Assembly (NCBI RefSeq): GCF_000423025.1
Contig: NZ_AUHE01000004.1
Coordinates: forward strand, 62,001-126,000
Source: Gordonia shandongensis DSM 45094
GTDB lineage: Bacteria > Actinomycetota > Actinomycetes > Mycobacteriales > Mycobacteriaceae
Direction: 5' to 3'
DNA: 64,000 nt
The notes beneath the pieces were generated by a model, which saw only the letters and a list, made by a program, of their open reading frames with translations, was not told where the DNA came from and did not search any database. Below, piece after piece: positions 9,433-18,063 of the stretch (positions within the stretch are counted from its first letter, which is position 1; each line of letters starts with the position of its first letter). The position numbers and the translations under genes are program-made.

Positions 9433-9525
9433 CGGCAATACAGCGGCCACGGCAACGCAGCGGTACGGCAACACAGCGGTACGGCAACACAGCAGTACGG
9501 CAACACAGCGGTACGGCAACAGGGG
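9433..9525. repeat. Five tandem copies of a 16-bp unit in the leader of the hydrolase gene
   Basis: The unit CGGCAACACAGCGGTA is repeated at 9450, 9466, 9482 and 9498, preceded by a 17-bp variant at 9433 and followed by a partial copy at 9514. It fills most of the otherwise gene-free 9173-9550 stretch between the IclR gene and the hydrolase. Confidence 0.95.
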
Positions 9526-9550
9526 CCGCAACGACGACGAAGGACGGACT

Positions 9551-10687
9551 GTGACCGAACTCCTCGGGATCCCCATGCAGGCCAGCGACCGGATCGACGT
9601 CTACTCCGGCGTCTCCCGGATGGCGGGCAAGATCTGGGGGTCGCTGCACACCTCGCAGACCGGACCGTCCTCGACGGTCGCCCTGGTGGTGCATCCCACC
9701 TCGAATTTCATGGGGCACTACCTCCTCGAGCCCCTCACGCGGCGCGGCATCGACGCCGTCGGTCTCGCGACGCGCTACATCGGCAACGACAGCTCCCTGA
9801 CCATGGAGAACTGCGTCCTCGACATCGGCGCCGCGATCCGCTTCCTCCGCGAACGCGGATACGAGAAGGTCGTCCTCATCGGCAATTCGGGCGGCGGCGG
9901 CCTCGCCGGCCTCTACCAGTCGCAGGCCGAGTCCCCGACGATCACCTCCACGCCCGCCGGCGATCCGCCCGACCTGACCCGGGCCGACCTCCCTCCCGCC
10001 GACGCCCTGGCACAGCTCATGGCCCACCCCGGCCGCGCACAGGTGCTCACCGACTGGCTCGACCCGGCGGTCGTCGACGAACACGACCCGTGGGCGCGCG
10101 ACCCCGACCTCGACATCGTCAACGGGGTGATCCGACCGCCGTTCTCCGCGGAGTTCCTCGAGCGCTACCGGGCGGCGCAGGTGGCGCGGAACCGGCGGAT
10201 CACAGCGTGGGTCCGCGACGAGCTCGATCGCCTCGCCCGCGCGGGCGGCGAACTCCAAGACCTCCCGTTCGTCGTCCACGGCACCATCGCCGACCCGCGG
10301 TTCATCGACACCTCGATCGACCCGTCCGACCGCGAACCCGGGACCATGTGGGGGCCGACGGCGGTCGCGAACATGATGCCCGCATCGCTGGCCCACTACA
10401 GCAGTCTCCGCTCGTGGCTCTCGCAGTGGAGCCTCGACGAGTCGAACTGCGACGGTCGAACGCACATGGCGCGGATCAGCGTTCCCACGCTCATCATGTA
10501 CGGCACCGCCGACCAGGTGTGCTTCCCGAGCTACGCCACCGAGATGTTCGACGCGGTCGCGCACGACGACAAGCGGCTGGTGCCGGTGGCCGAGGGGCTG
10601 CACTACCTGTCCGGCCAGCCGGAGAAGGTCGCGTTCGTCGCCGACACCGTCGCCGACTGGCTCCGCGCCCACGAGCTCGCGAACTGA
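9551..10687 (+). CDS. Alpha/beta hydrolase
   Basis: A 378-residue hydrolase with GTG start preceded by AAGGACGG. The nucleophile elbow is GNSGGG near residue 115, with the candidate acid in YGTADQVCF and the histidine in GLHYLSGQ. The long middle part (residues about 130-290) is a lid or cap region. It heads a two-gene unit with the homogentisate-dioxygenase-like protein 92 bp downstream. A hydrolase next to a ring-cleaving dioxygenase would suit cleavage of the ring-fission product, but that is inference. It could also be an esterase acting before ring cleavage. Confidence 0.83.
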   Translation: MTELLGIPMQASDRIDVYSGVSRMAGKIWGSLHTSQTGPSSTVALVVHPTSNFMGHYLLEPLTRRGIDAVGLATRYIGNDSSLTMENCVLDIGAAIRFLRERGYEKVVLIGNSGGGGLAGLYQSQAESPTITSTPAGDPPDLTRADLPPADALAQLMAHPGRAQVLTDWLDPAVVDEHDPWARDPDLDIVNGVIRPPFSAEFLERYRAAQVARNRRITAWVRDELDRLARAGGELQDLPFVVHGTIADPRFIDTSIDPSDREPGTMWGPTAVANMMPASLAHYSSLRSWLSQWSLDESNCDGRTHMARISVPTLIMYGTADQVCFPSYATEMFDAVAHDDKRLVPVAEGLHYLSGQPEKVAFVADTVADWLRAHELAN

Positions 10688-10702
10688 CCCCGACCGCCCC
10701 CA

Positions 10703-10747
10703 ATACCGATCACACCGATACCGATCACACCGATACCGATCACACCG
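10703..10747. repeat. Three tandem copies of a 15-bp unit
   Basis: ATACCGATCACACCG is repeated exactly at 10703, 10718 and 10733, between the stop of the hydrolase and the ribosome site of the dioxygenase-like gene. It lies within the predicted polycistronic message. Confidence 0.96.
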
Positions 10748-10779
10748 CTCCCGGATTCACCGATGGAAGGATTCTGACG

Positions 10780-11994
10780 ATGTACTACCGCGCCGTTGGC
10801 GAGATCCCCCGGAAACGCCACATCGCGTTCCGCGCCTCCGACGGCTCGCCGTGCTTCGAGGAGTTCATCGGCGAGGAGGGATTCTCCTCGACCGGATCGC
10901 TGCTCTATCACCGCGGCGTCCCGGCGAACCTCGTCGACTCGCGACCGTGGTCTCTCGGTGATCTGTCCACCGAACCGAACGAGCCCCTGGGGCCCCGCCA
11001 CTTCCGTCTGCCGGATCTGTTCGACGACGACCGCACCGGGCGCGACGTCGTGCGCCACCGCCGGTTGATCCTGGCGAACGACGACGTCCGCATCAGCTAT
11101 GTCGTCGCCGACGCCACCAGCCCGCTCTACAGCAACGGCGTCGGGGACGAGGTGATCTACATCGAGAGCGGCAGCGCCGTCGTGGAGAGCATCTTCGGGA
11201 GCATCGAGGTCTCGGCCGGCGACAACGTGGTCATCCCCCGCGTCACCATCCACCGGTGGGTCCTGTCCGACGACCCGGCCGCCGAACCCCTCAAGGCGTA
11301 CTGCGTGGAGGGGTCCGGGCACATCCGCTTTCCGAAGCGGTATCTCAGCGAGTTCGGACAGTTCCTCGAGAGCGCACCGCTGTGCGAGCGGGACCTGCGC
11401 GTGGCCTCCGGGCCCACCGAGGTGACGGGGCCCGCCGCGGATGCCGACACCGACGTCTACGTGCGGCATCGGAGCGGTTCGGGGATCCGCGGCTCGATCG
11501 TCACCTACGATCACCACCCGTTCGACGTCGTCGGCTGGGACGGCTGCCTGTACCCGTACGCGTTCAACTACCGGGACTTCGCCCCGGTGGTCGGACAGGT
11601 CGTCCAGCCGCCGCCGACATATCAGATTCTGGAGGGACGGAACTTCGTGATCTGCAATTTCGTCCCGCGGCCGCTCGAATTCCACCCGGAGGCGATCAAG
11701 GTCCCCTACTACCACTCGAACGTCGACTCCGACGAGGTGATGTTCTATCACGCGGGCGAGACCGCGGCCCGCAAGGGATCCGGGATCGGGAACGCCTCGG
11801 TGTCGCTGCATCCCGCCGCGTACACGCACGGCCCCGGGCGTCAGGCGTATCTCGACTCGCCGTCGATGACGGAGAGCAACGAGATGGCGTTCATGGTCGA
11901 CACGTTCAACCCGCTCGACGTCGGCGAGGGCGGGCTGGCGTGCGACGATCCGTCGTACCCCTGGCACTGGTCGGGCCGTGGTCCTCACCGGTGA
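10780..11994 (+). CDS. Homogentisate 1,2-dioxygenase-like cupin dioxygenase
   Basis: A 404-residue protein related to homogentisate 1,2-dioxygenase (HmgA), a non-haem Fe(II) enzyme that opens an aromatic diol ring. The ligand region is intact: PYYHSNVDSDEVMFY supplies the first histidine and the glutamate, and SLHPAAYTHGPG supplies the second histidine. The ATG at 10780 follows a strong GGAAGG site. Neither fumarylacetoacetate hydrolase nor maleylacetoacetate isomerase is nearby, so tyrosine breakdown is not implied by context; the partner is an alpha/beta hydrolase. A related aromatic substrate is possible. Confidence 0.85.
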   Translation: MYYRAVGEIPRKRHIAFRASDGSPCFEEFIGEEGFSSTGSLLYHRGVPANLVDSRPWSLGDLSTEPNEPLGPRHFRLPDLFDDDRTGRDVVRHRRLILANDDVRISYVVADATSPLYSNGVGDEVIYIESGSAVVESIFGSIEVSAGDNVVIPRVTIHRWVLSDDPAAEPLKAYCVEGSGHIRFPKRYLSEFGQFLESAPLCERDLRVASGPTEVTGPAADADTDVYVRHRSGSGIRGSIVTYDHHPFDVVGWDGCLYPYAFNYRDFAPVVGQVVQPPPTYQILEGRNFVICNFVPRPLEFHPEAIKVPYYHSNVDSDEVMFYHAGETAARKGSGIGNASVSLHPAAYTHGPGRQAYLDSPSMTESNEMAFMVDTFNPLDVGEGGLACDDPSYPWHWSGRGPHR

Positions 11995-12018
11995 GGTCCC
12001 ACGGCCCGGTGCCGACGG

Positions 12019-13086
12019 TCACGTCAGGGCGACGAGCTCGTGCAGGGTGCTTCCCTCCACCGTCTCGACCGACCCGTCGTCCTGGGTGACGGCGAGGGTG
12101 AAGTCCGACTGGAAACGGAAGTAGCCGGGCTTGCCGATCACGCGGTCGACGATCGGCCGCAGCAGTCGACTGCCCACGATCGGGACCTCTTCGATGAGCG
12201 AATGCGACTGCAGGACCTGCTGCACCCGCATCTCCAGCCGGAATCGACCGGGCGCCTCCAGGGTGAAGGTCTGCGGATAGTCCTGTCGGGCGACGTCGTC
12301 GTACACCGACGAGCCGAGCGTGAACTCCACCTCGCCGGTCGACAGGAGGATCTCGTCGCCCTTGGCGAGCATGACCGGCATGATCTGCACGCTGTTGTAC
12401 TTCTCATTGCACGCGACCACGGCGTACAGCAGCGAGTAGTCGTCGGTGTAGAGGCGGCCCCAGTGCCACCGCTCGATGACGCGCGGCATGTTGCCGACAC
12501 CCCAGTTGTGGTCGGCGTATCCGCGTCCGGTGACGTCCCACTGCTCGTCGCCGATGACCACCCGGCCGGTGACTTCGGCACGCGGCGCCCCGACGCACCA
12601 GCCGAAGACTCCGCCGTCACCGAAGTGGTTCTCCCCGCGTCCCGGCATCCACGGCAGGATCTCGTTGCGGAAGGTGAGGTCGAGGCGGACGTCCTCCTCG
12701 TCGAAGACGACGTGGTAGGTCGGCATGCGGTTCTCGTCGAACTCGACGCGGGCCGAGTTCGGCCCGATCCGGACGTCGACCTCCTCGGTGGAGAAGAAGG
12801 CGGCGCGCTCCGGGTAGCGCTGTGCGATCTGCCGTCTGCTCCCGTCGGGCTGGTAGACGATGATCTCGACCCACGGGCGTGCCATCGGCGGATCCTCCGG
12901 GCGACGCTTCACCAGGAAGCCGACGACGGTGTAGCCGTTGTCGAGTTGTGCGTCGAAGTACCAGTGCTCGAAGGCGGTGCGCTCGGGGCGGGCGTGCAGG
13001 GCGTTGTCCGCCGGTGACACCGTGGTGATGACGCCGTCGCTGCGGCCGGGTCCGTTCCACGCCTCCACCGAGTCGTATGTCTTCAT
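12019..13086 (-). CDS. CrtC/AttH lipocalin-like family protein
   Basis: A 355-residue protein with the two-lobed lipocalin-like fold of CrtC (hydroxyneurosporene synthase, a carotenoid hydratase) and AttH. Recognisable parts are FEHWYFDAQLDNGYTVVG near the N-terminus and the central DHNWGVG motif followed by WHWGRLYTDDYSLLYAVV. The family handles hydrophobic, often isoprenoid, ligands. It is the last gene of the minus-strand unit that starts with the MpaB-type oxygenase. The ATG at 13086 is used; the much longer open frame upstream is antisense-like shadow of the CoA transferase gene. Confidence 0.8.
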   Translation of the reverse strand: MKTYDSVEAWNGPGRSDGVITTVSPADNALHARPERTAFEHWYFDAQLDNGYTVVGFLVKRRPEDPPMARPWVEIIVYQPDGSRRQIAQRYPERAAFFSTEEVDVRIGPNSARVEFDENRMPTYHVVFDEEDVRLDLTFRNEILPWMPGRGENHFGDGGVFGWCVGAPRAEVTGRVVIGDEQWDVTGRGYADHNWGVGNMPRVIERWHWGRLYTDDYSLLYAVVACNEKYNSVQIMPVMLAKGDEILLSTGEVEFTLGSSVYDDVARQDYPQTFTLEAPGRFRLEMRVQQVLQSHSLIEEVPIVGSRLLRPIVDRVIGKPGYFRFQSDFTLAVTQDDGSVETVEGSTLHELVALT

Positions 13087-13190
13087 TGCTCTGTCTCGTT
13101 TCCCTCTGTGTGTGCGGTCGTGTGCATGCTCGTATGCGGTCGTCTGCGGTCGCGGGCGTTGGCATGCGGGCGCGCCCGGCCGCGCAGTCC

Positions 13191-14483
13191 TCAGATGACG
13201 CCGGCCGCGGCGAGTTCCGCGACCCTGGCCTCGTCGAGGCCGAGCAGTCCGGTGTAGACCTCGCGGTTGTGCCGTCCGACGGTGGCCGGCCCCGCGGAGC
13301 GGATCGACCCCGGCGTCTCGGAGAGCTTCGGGACCACGCCGGGCCCGAGCACCTCGCGTCCGAGCCGCTCGTCGGCGTGCGGCACCAGCATCTCCCGTGC
13401 GCGGAACTGATCGTCGGCGACCACGTCGGCGACCGTGTTGACCGGGCCGGCGACCACGCCCGCCTCGGCCATCACCTCGATGACCGCCGCCGCGTCGCGG
13501 TCGGCGACCCAGGCCCCGATGATCTCGTCGAGGAGGTCCTCGTGCTCGCCCCGTGCCACGTGGTCCCGGGTGCGTTCGTCGTCGATCAGGTCCTCGCGGC
13601 CGATCACCGTGCACAACCGCCGGAACACGGTGTCCTGGTTGGCGGCGATGATCACCCACCGCTCGTCGCGCGTGCGATAGAGGTTCGACGGCGCGATCCC
13701 CGACAGTCTGGTCCCCGACGGCTCGCGGACGACGCCGCCGAGGTCGTAGTCGGGGATGGTCGACTCGAGCATCGCCAGACAGGCCTCGGTGAGCGCGACG
13801 TCGACGACCTGGCCGCGTCCGGTGAGGTGGCGACTGTGCACGGCCGCGAGAATCCCCTGGACGGCGAACATGCCCGCCAGTGAGTCGCCGATCGACAGCG
13901 ACAGTCGCGGTGCCGGGCCGCCGGGGAAGCCGTTGATGTACCGCAGACCGCTCACCCCCTCGGCGACCGAGGCGTAGCCGGGTTTGTAGGCCGCCGGACC
14001 GGTCTGCCCGTATCCGGACACCCGGGCCAGGATGATGCCGGGGTTCCGATGCGCCAGGGTCTCGTAGTCCAGGCCCCACTTCTCGAGGGTGCCGGGACGG
14101 AAGTTCTCGACGACGATGTCGCTGCGGTCGACGAGGTCCAGGAAGATCTCGCGCCCCTCGTCGGTGCGGAGGTCGAGGCTGATCGCCCGCTTGTTCCGCG
14201 CCTGGACCGTCCAGAAGGCCCGTTCGCCGTCGACCTCGGCCTGGCCCCAGGTCCGCAGCGGGTCGGCCTTCCCCGGCGCCTCGATCTTGATGACGTCGGC
14301 GCCGAGGTCGCCCAGGAGGCGGCCCGCGAAGGGGCCGGCGATCAGCGTGCCGAGCTCCAGGACCCGCAGGTCGGCGAGTGCTCCCCGATTGGCCTCGGTC
14401 TCGTCGGCCCGGTCCGTGTCAGAACGCAAGGTGGACGGTCTTCTCTTCGGTGTTGGCGTGGATGCCCGACTCACCGAGCTCAC
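13191..14483 (-). CDS. CaiB/BaiF-type (class III) CoA transferase
   Basis: A CoA transferase of about 430 residues. The N-terminal LADLRVLELGTLIAGPFAGR and DLGADVIKIEAPG are family hallmarks, and the catalytic aspartate is expected in the LSLSIGDSLAG segment. Such enzymes move CoA between carboxylic acids and would activate the acid produced by the aldehyde dehydrogenase upstream. The start is uncertain: the GTG at 14483 gives a 65-bp overlap with the dehydrogenase gene and a non-homologous basic tail, and a TTG at 14429 is an alternative. Neither has a strong ribosome site. Confidence 0.87.
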   Translation of the reverse strand: MSSVSRASTPTPKRRPSTLRSDTDRADETEANRGALADLRVLELGTLIAGPFAGRLLGDLGADVIKIEAPGKADPLRTWGQAEVDGERAFWTVQARNKRAISLDLRTDEGREIFLDLVDRSDIVVENFRPGTLEKWGLDYETLAHRNPGIILARVSGYGQTGPAAYKPGYASVAEGVSGLRYINGFPGGPAPRLSLSIGDSLAGMFAVQGILAAVHSRHLTGRGQVVDVALTEACLAMLESTIPDYDLGGVVREPSGTRLSGIAPSNLYRTRDERWVIIAANQDTVFRRLCTVIGREDLIDDERTRDHVARGEHEDLLDEIIGAWVADRDAAAVIEVMAEAGVVAGPVNTVADVVADDQFRAREMLVPHADERLGREVLGPGVVPKLSETPGSIRSAGPATVGRHNREVYTGLLGLDEARVAELAAAGVI

Positions 14484-15897
14484 GCCCGTAGCCGCTGGCT
14501 TCGCGGCCGCCCCACGGCAGGCCCGGCTCGGGGACGCCCCAGCCGTTGACCCAGACCATCCCGACGCGCAGCTGCGGGATCACGGCGTGCGCCGTGGCGA
14601 GATCGGTGGTGTGGATCATCGCGTTGAGGCCGTACTTGGTGTCGTTGGCAATCCGCACCGCCTCCTGGGTGTCGGTGAAGGGGATGACGGTGGCGACGGG
14701 GCCGAAGATCTCCTCGCGCGCGATCGTCAGGTCGTTGTGACCGCGGAAGACGGTCGGTTCGACGAAGTAGCCGGGGCCGTCCAGCACCCGGCCGCCGGCG
14801 ACGAGGTCGGCGTTCTCGCTGGTGCCGAGCTCGATGTAGCGCTGGATCGAGTCGAGCTGCTTGCGGTTGACGATCGTGCCCATCGTGCTCGACGGATCCC
14901 GCGGGTCGCCGATGACCGCGGCCTTCGCGGCGGCCACCAACCCGTCGATCACCTCGTCGACCCGGGACTCGTGGACCAGCACGCGGGTGCCCGCCGCACA
15001 GACCTGTCCCTGGTGGTAGAAGTTGCCCATCGCGATCCACGGCATCGACTGCTCGAGGTCGGCGTCGGCGAAGATCAACTGCGGAGACTTGCCTCCGAGT
15101 TCGAGCGTCATCTTGCGGAACTTGTCTCCCGCGCGCGGCTGGATCGTCCGCCCGACCCGGGGGCTGCCGGTGAAGCTGATCTTGTCGATCCCCTCGTGTC
15201 CCGCGAGCGCGGCTCCGGCCTCTTCGCCGAGACCGGTCACGACGTTGACCACTCCGTCGGGTACTCCGGCCTCGACGAGCAGCTCGGCCAGGCGGAGGGT
15301 CGACAGCGATGCGTCCTCGGCGGGTTTGATGACGGCCGCATTACCGGCCGCCAGTGCCGGCGCCAGCTTCCATCCGGCGATCACCGCGGGGTTGTTCCAC
15401 GGTGTGATGGCCCCGACGACGCCGAGCGGTTGCCGCAGGGTGTATCCGAATCGCTGCTGCGGCCCATAACTGGGCAGCACCGACGTCTGACCGACGATCT
15501 TGTCGGCCCACCCGGCGAAGTGCCGGAAGGTCGCCGCAGTCGCGGGGATGTCGCCGTTGACGCTGTCGACGTACAGCTTGCCCATCTCGACGGACTCCAG
15601 CGCCCCGAGATTCTCCGCATCGGCCTCGATCAGGTCGGCGGCGCGGTTGAGGATCCGCCCGCGCTCCGCCCCCGGCAGTCCCGACCAGACGCCGGACTCG
15701 AACGCCTCCCGCGCCGCGGCGACGGCATCGTCGACGTCCGCGGCCGAGCCGGCGGGCAGTTCGGCGACGAGGCTCTCGTCGGCGGGGTTCGTCGACGTGT
15801 AGGTGGCACCGCCGGCGGCTGCTCGTCGGGTGGTCCCGATCCGCAGGCTGACGTCGGGAATGGTGGGTTCGAAACGAGTCTCGGTGGTCTCGGTCAT
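14419..15897 (-). CDS. Aldehyde dehydrogenase family protein
   Basis: A 492-residue NAD(P)-dependent aldehyde dehydrogenase. The cofactor and substrate motifs are in order: TPWNNP, FTGSPRVGR, the catalytic glutamate in LELGGKSPQ and the catalytic cysteine in GQVCAAGTR, then EEIFGPV. The ATG at 15897 follows AAGGAGCCCCC, a very strong site. It lies between the MpaB-type oxygenase upstream and the CoA transferase downstream, suiting a route in which the oxygenase makes an aldehyde, this enzyme makes the acid and the transferase makes the CoA ester. Substrate is unknown. Confidence 0.92.
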   Translation of the reverse strand: MTETTETRFEPTIPDVSLRIGTTRRAAAGGATYTSTNPADESLVAELPAGSAADVDDAVAAAREAFESGVWSGLPGAERGRILNRAADLIEADAENLGALESVEMGKLYVDSVNGDIPATAATFRHFAGWADKIVGQTSVLPSYGPQQRFGYTLRQPLGVVGAITPWNNPAVIAGWKLAPALAAGNAAVIKPAEDASLSTLRLAELLVEAGVPDGVVNVVTGLGEEAGAALAGHEGIDKISFTGSPRVGRTIQPRAGDKFRKMTLELGGKSPQLIFADADLEQSMPWIAMGNFYHQGQVCAAGTRVLVHESRVDEVIDGLVAAAKAAVIGDPRDPSSTMGTIVNRKQLDSIQRYIELGTSENADLVAGGRVLDGPGYFVEPTVFRGHNDLTIAREEIFGPVATVIPFTDTQEAVRIANDTKYGLNAMIHTTDLATAHAVIPQLRVGMVWVNGWGVPEPGLPWGGREASGYGRELGESGIHANTEEKTVHLAF

Positions 15898-15943
15898 CGG
15901 GGGCTCCTTAGCGAGGATGTCGGCCGAGGTCTGCAGCCGGTCG

Positions 15944-15997
15944 AGGGGTGGGGTGGTGGTTGAGGGGTGGTGGTTGAGGGGTGGGGGCGGGTGCCGG
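15944..15997 (+). repeat. G-rich near-repeat tract, quadruplex-capable
   Basis: The plus strand carries GAGGGGTGG-type units repeated about three times (GAGGGGTGGTGGTT), ending in GGGGTGGGGGCGGG. Five or more G-runs of four or five bases lie within 54 bp. The tract fills the gap between the oxygenase stop and the dehydrogenase leader, on the template strand of that operon. Confidence 0.75.
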
Positions 15998-15998
15998 G

Positions 15999-17294
15999 TC
16001 AGCGACGCAGGGCGCCGGACGCGTCGAATTCGGCCTCGCGGTCGGCCATCTGCGCGCGGTACCAGTTCTCGCGGTGCCAGCACATGACGCGCTCGTGGAG
16101 GCGGCCGATCGGCGGGATGCGGCGGAGGATCTCGACGGCGGTGATCGCCGGGAACCGCGCGATCACCCACACCAGTCCGGGCCACGCGTTCGGCATGTCG
16201 TGCTTGGCGTAGGTCTGCGGGAACATGAACAGCCGCGCGTATGTCGCGTAGATCGCCGAGTTGTAGTGTTCGCGCAGCCGCTGCAGACCGGAGTGGTCGC
16301 CGCGCGGCGCGAAGGCGAGGGGGAAGGACTCGACGAGCTCCACGCCACCGGGGCCGGCGTCGTAACTGCGCGCGGTCCCGACGATGGCCAGCAGCCGCAG
16401 ACTGTCGGCGATCGTCTCGGGGTACCAGGTGTTGCGGACTCCGACGATGTGTCCCATGTAGCGCTGGAATGCGATGAGGTCGTAGATCTCCTTGCGGGTG
16501 GTCTGCACGCCGAGCATCCACAGGGCGAGCGCCGGGACCACGCTGCCGCCGAGGAGCGTGAGCATCATGTAGGCCTGACTGATCGGCAGGCCCCACTTCT
16601 CCGAATGCCATTCGGGGTGGTCTGCGACGCGACGGCGCACCGACACGTGCATGACCCGGACGAGCATGGCGGTCGCCCGGCCGCGGCTGCCCGGCGTCAG
16701 CAGACCGCCGGGTTCGGAGACGTCGATCCAGAACCGGGAGGTCTCCAGGAAGCGGCGCAGCGCGTTGTCGCCCGCGTAGCCGCCGGCGAGGGACAGCGGT
16801 GTGGCGACGGCCGCCTCGGTGTACATCTCGAGGGTCTCGCCGCCGGCGACGCTGAACAGGAATGTGCCCCACCGTCGCCAGACTCGGGCGCCGGCTTCGA
16901 CGACCTCCGGGTCGACCCAGTCCGGGATCTGCTCGAACTCGTTGAACAGTTCGACCATCGACGGGGGCGGGTTCTCGATGCTGTCGAGCCCGTCGTTGAG
17001 GGCCTTCTTGAGCATCGCTCGGCCCTCCTCCATCCCGATCTCGCCGTAGAGCACCTCGTCGACGAAGCGTTCGGCGACGGGGTCGCCGGCGTACATGTCG
17101 CCGGCGAAGGCCTCGATCTGCTCGGTGGTCGGGAAGATGTCGGCGCCGGTCACCCTCTTGGCGATCTTCCGGATGCGGCGGATGACGGGCCGCGACATGG
17201 TCTGTCGGTAGGGGAACGCCGTCGGCGCGGGCCTGGCGGCTGCCTGATCGGCCTCGTGCCGATCGGCGACGATGGGCTCGTCGTGAATGGTCAT
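15999..17294 (-). CDS. MpaB/latex-clearing-type oxygenase (DUF2236)
   Basis: A 431-residue protein of the DUF2236 family, which includes fungal MpaB and the haem-containing rubber oxygenase Lcp that cleaves poly-isoprene double bonds to aldehydes and ketones. The family region includes RWGTFLFSVAGGETLEMY, and RVMHVSVRRRV contains the arginine and histidine expected near the haem. No signal peptide is evident, unlike secreted Lcp, so it probably acts inside the cell. The ATG at 17294 follows GGAGGTACC, an ideal ribosome site. It is the first gene of a four-gene unit and starts beside the palindrome at 17388. Confidence 0.85.
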   Translation of the reverse strand: MTIHDEPIVADRHEADQAAARPAPTAFPYRQTMSRPVIRRIRKIAKRVTGADIFPTTEQIEAFAGDMYAGDPVAERFVDEVLYGEIGMEEGRAMLKKALNDGLDSIENPPPSMVELFNEFEQIPDWVDPEVVEAGARVWRRWGTFLFSVAGGETLEMYTEAAVATPLSLAGGYAGDNALRRFLETSRFWIDVSEPGGLLTPGSRGRATAMLVRVMHVSVRRRVADHPEWHSEKWGLPISQAYMMLTLLGGSVVPALALWMLGVQTTRKEIYDLIAFQRYMGHIVGVRNTWYPETIADSLRLLAIVGTARSYDAGPGGVELVESFPLAFAPRGDHSGLQRLREHYNSAIYATYARLFMFPQTYAKHDMPNAWPGLVWVIARFPAITAVEILRRIPPIGRLHERVMCWHRENWYRAQMADREAEFDASGALRR

Positions 17295-17387
17295 GTCGGT
17301 ACCTCCGTATTCCGCCGCACCGCGGCGGCCCGTTGTTCGCCCTGCGCCCCTGCGTGCCGGGGTGAGGTTCAGATCACACGAATGACG

Positions 17388-17406
17388 GTACCATACCGTA
17401 TGGTAC
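17388..17406. promoter_or_regulatory. Palindromic operator in a divergent promoter, copy 1
   Basis: GTACCATAC-C-GTATGGTAC is a perfect 19-bp inverted repeat around a central C. Its core, ACCATAC-N-GTATGGT, recurs exactly at 29359-29373. It sits between the oxygenase operon (minus) and the Mce-associated genes (plus). Each half supplies a TATGGT sequence that could serve as a -10 element on its own strand. The TetR regulator at 30225 is the likely binder, by inference. Confidence 0.8.
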
Positions 17407-17445
17407 GGTTATGGAAATCGAGCCGACCTGCCACGATGAGGCGCA

Positions 17446-18063
17446 ATGACGCACACCGACGAGATCTCCGACGACACCGCCGCTGACAGCACCGCCGCTG
17501 ACGACACCGCCGACGACAGCACCGCCGACGACAGCACCTCCGCCGGTGCCGCGACCGCTGACGACGCGACGCCCCGACGGTCGAGGCGTCGCGTGCTGAC
17601 CGCGATCGTGGTCGCCGTCGTCGTGATCGGCCTCGCAGCGGCGACCGGCTTCACCGCCGACCGCTATCTCACCGAACGCAGTCGCGAACACCGCGACGCC
17701 CAGTACGTCGACGCCGCACGGCAGGGCGTGCTCAACGTCATCTCGGTGAGCGCCGACCGCGCCGACCGGGACGTGGACCGCATCCTGGAGACCGCGACCG
17801 GCGACTTCCGGGCCGACTTCGCCGCCCGCTCGGCGGACTTCATCGACGTCGTCAAGAAGATGAAGGTGACGAGCAAGGGCACCGTCAACGCCGTCGGCAT
17901 CGAGTCGTCCGACGAACATGAGGCGACCCTGCTGGTCTCGGCCACGTCGCTCGTCACGAACGGCTCCGGTGCCGATGAGGAGCCGCGCGTCTGGCGACTG
18001 CGGGTGCACCTGCGCAACGACGACGACCGAATCCTGATCGAGAAGGTGGACTTCGCGGTATGA
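17446..18063 (+). CDS. Mce-associated membrane protein
   Basis: A 205-residue protein with the layout of Mce-associated (Mas) proteins: an acidic, low-complexity cytoplasmic tail of about 45 residues built from DDTAADST-like repeats, a basic stop (PRRSRRR), one membrane helix at about 50-72, and an outer alpha/beta domain resembling the VirB8/NTF2-like fold. Such proteins are thought to stabilise or assist the Mce lipid importer. It lies on the strand opposite to the mce operon, 40 bp from the palindromic operator, and overlaps the next gene by four bases. Confidence 0.8.
   Translation: MTHTDEISDDTAADSTAADDTADDSTADDSTSAGAATADDATPRRSRRRVLTAIVVAVVVIGLAAATGFTADRYLTERSREHRDAQYVDAARQGVLNVISVSADRADRDVDRILETATGDFRADFAARSADFIDVVKKMKVTSKGTVNAVGIESSDEHEATLLVSATSLVTNGSGADEEPRVWRLRVHLRNDDDRILIEKVDFAV

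Noticed and set aside
9433-9525. Regular array that could be mistaken for a CRISPR
   Set aside because: The units are directly adjacent with no spacers, and there are no cas genes in the window.
10090-11994. Long open frame of 634 codons on the plus strand covering the hydrolase end and the dioxygenase-like gene
   Set aside because: Only the part from 10780 matches a protein family and has a ribosome site; the upstream part is a shadow of the hydrolase gene in another frame.
10780-11994. Tyrosine catabolic cluster
   Set aside because: Only the homogentisate-dioxygenase-like gene is present; the other pathway genes are missing here.
12019-14079. 686-codon minus-strand frame
   Set aside because: The part upstream of 13086 is arginine- and glycine-rich shadow of the CoA transferase gene; the real protein starts at 13086.
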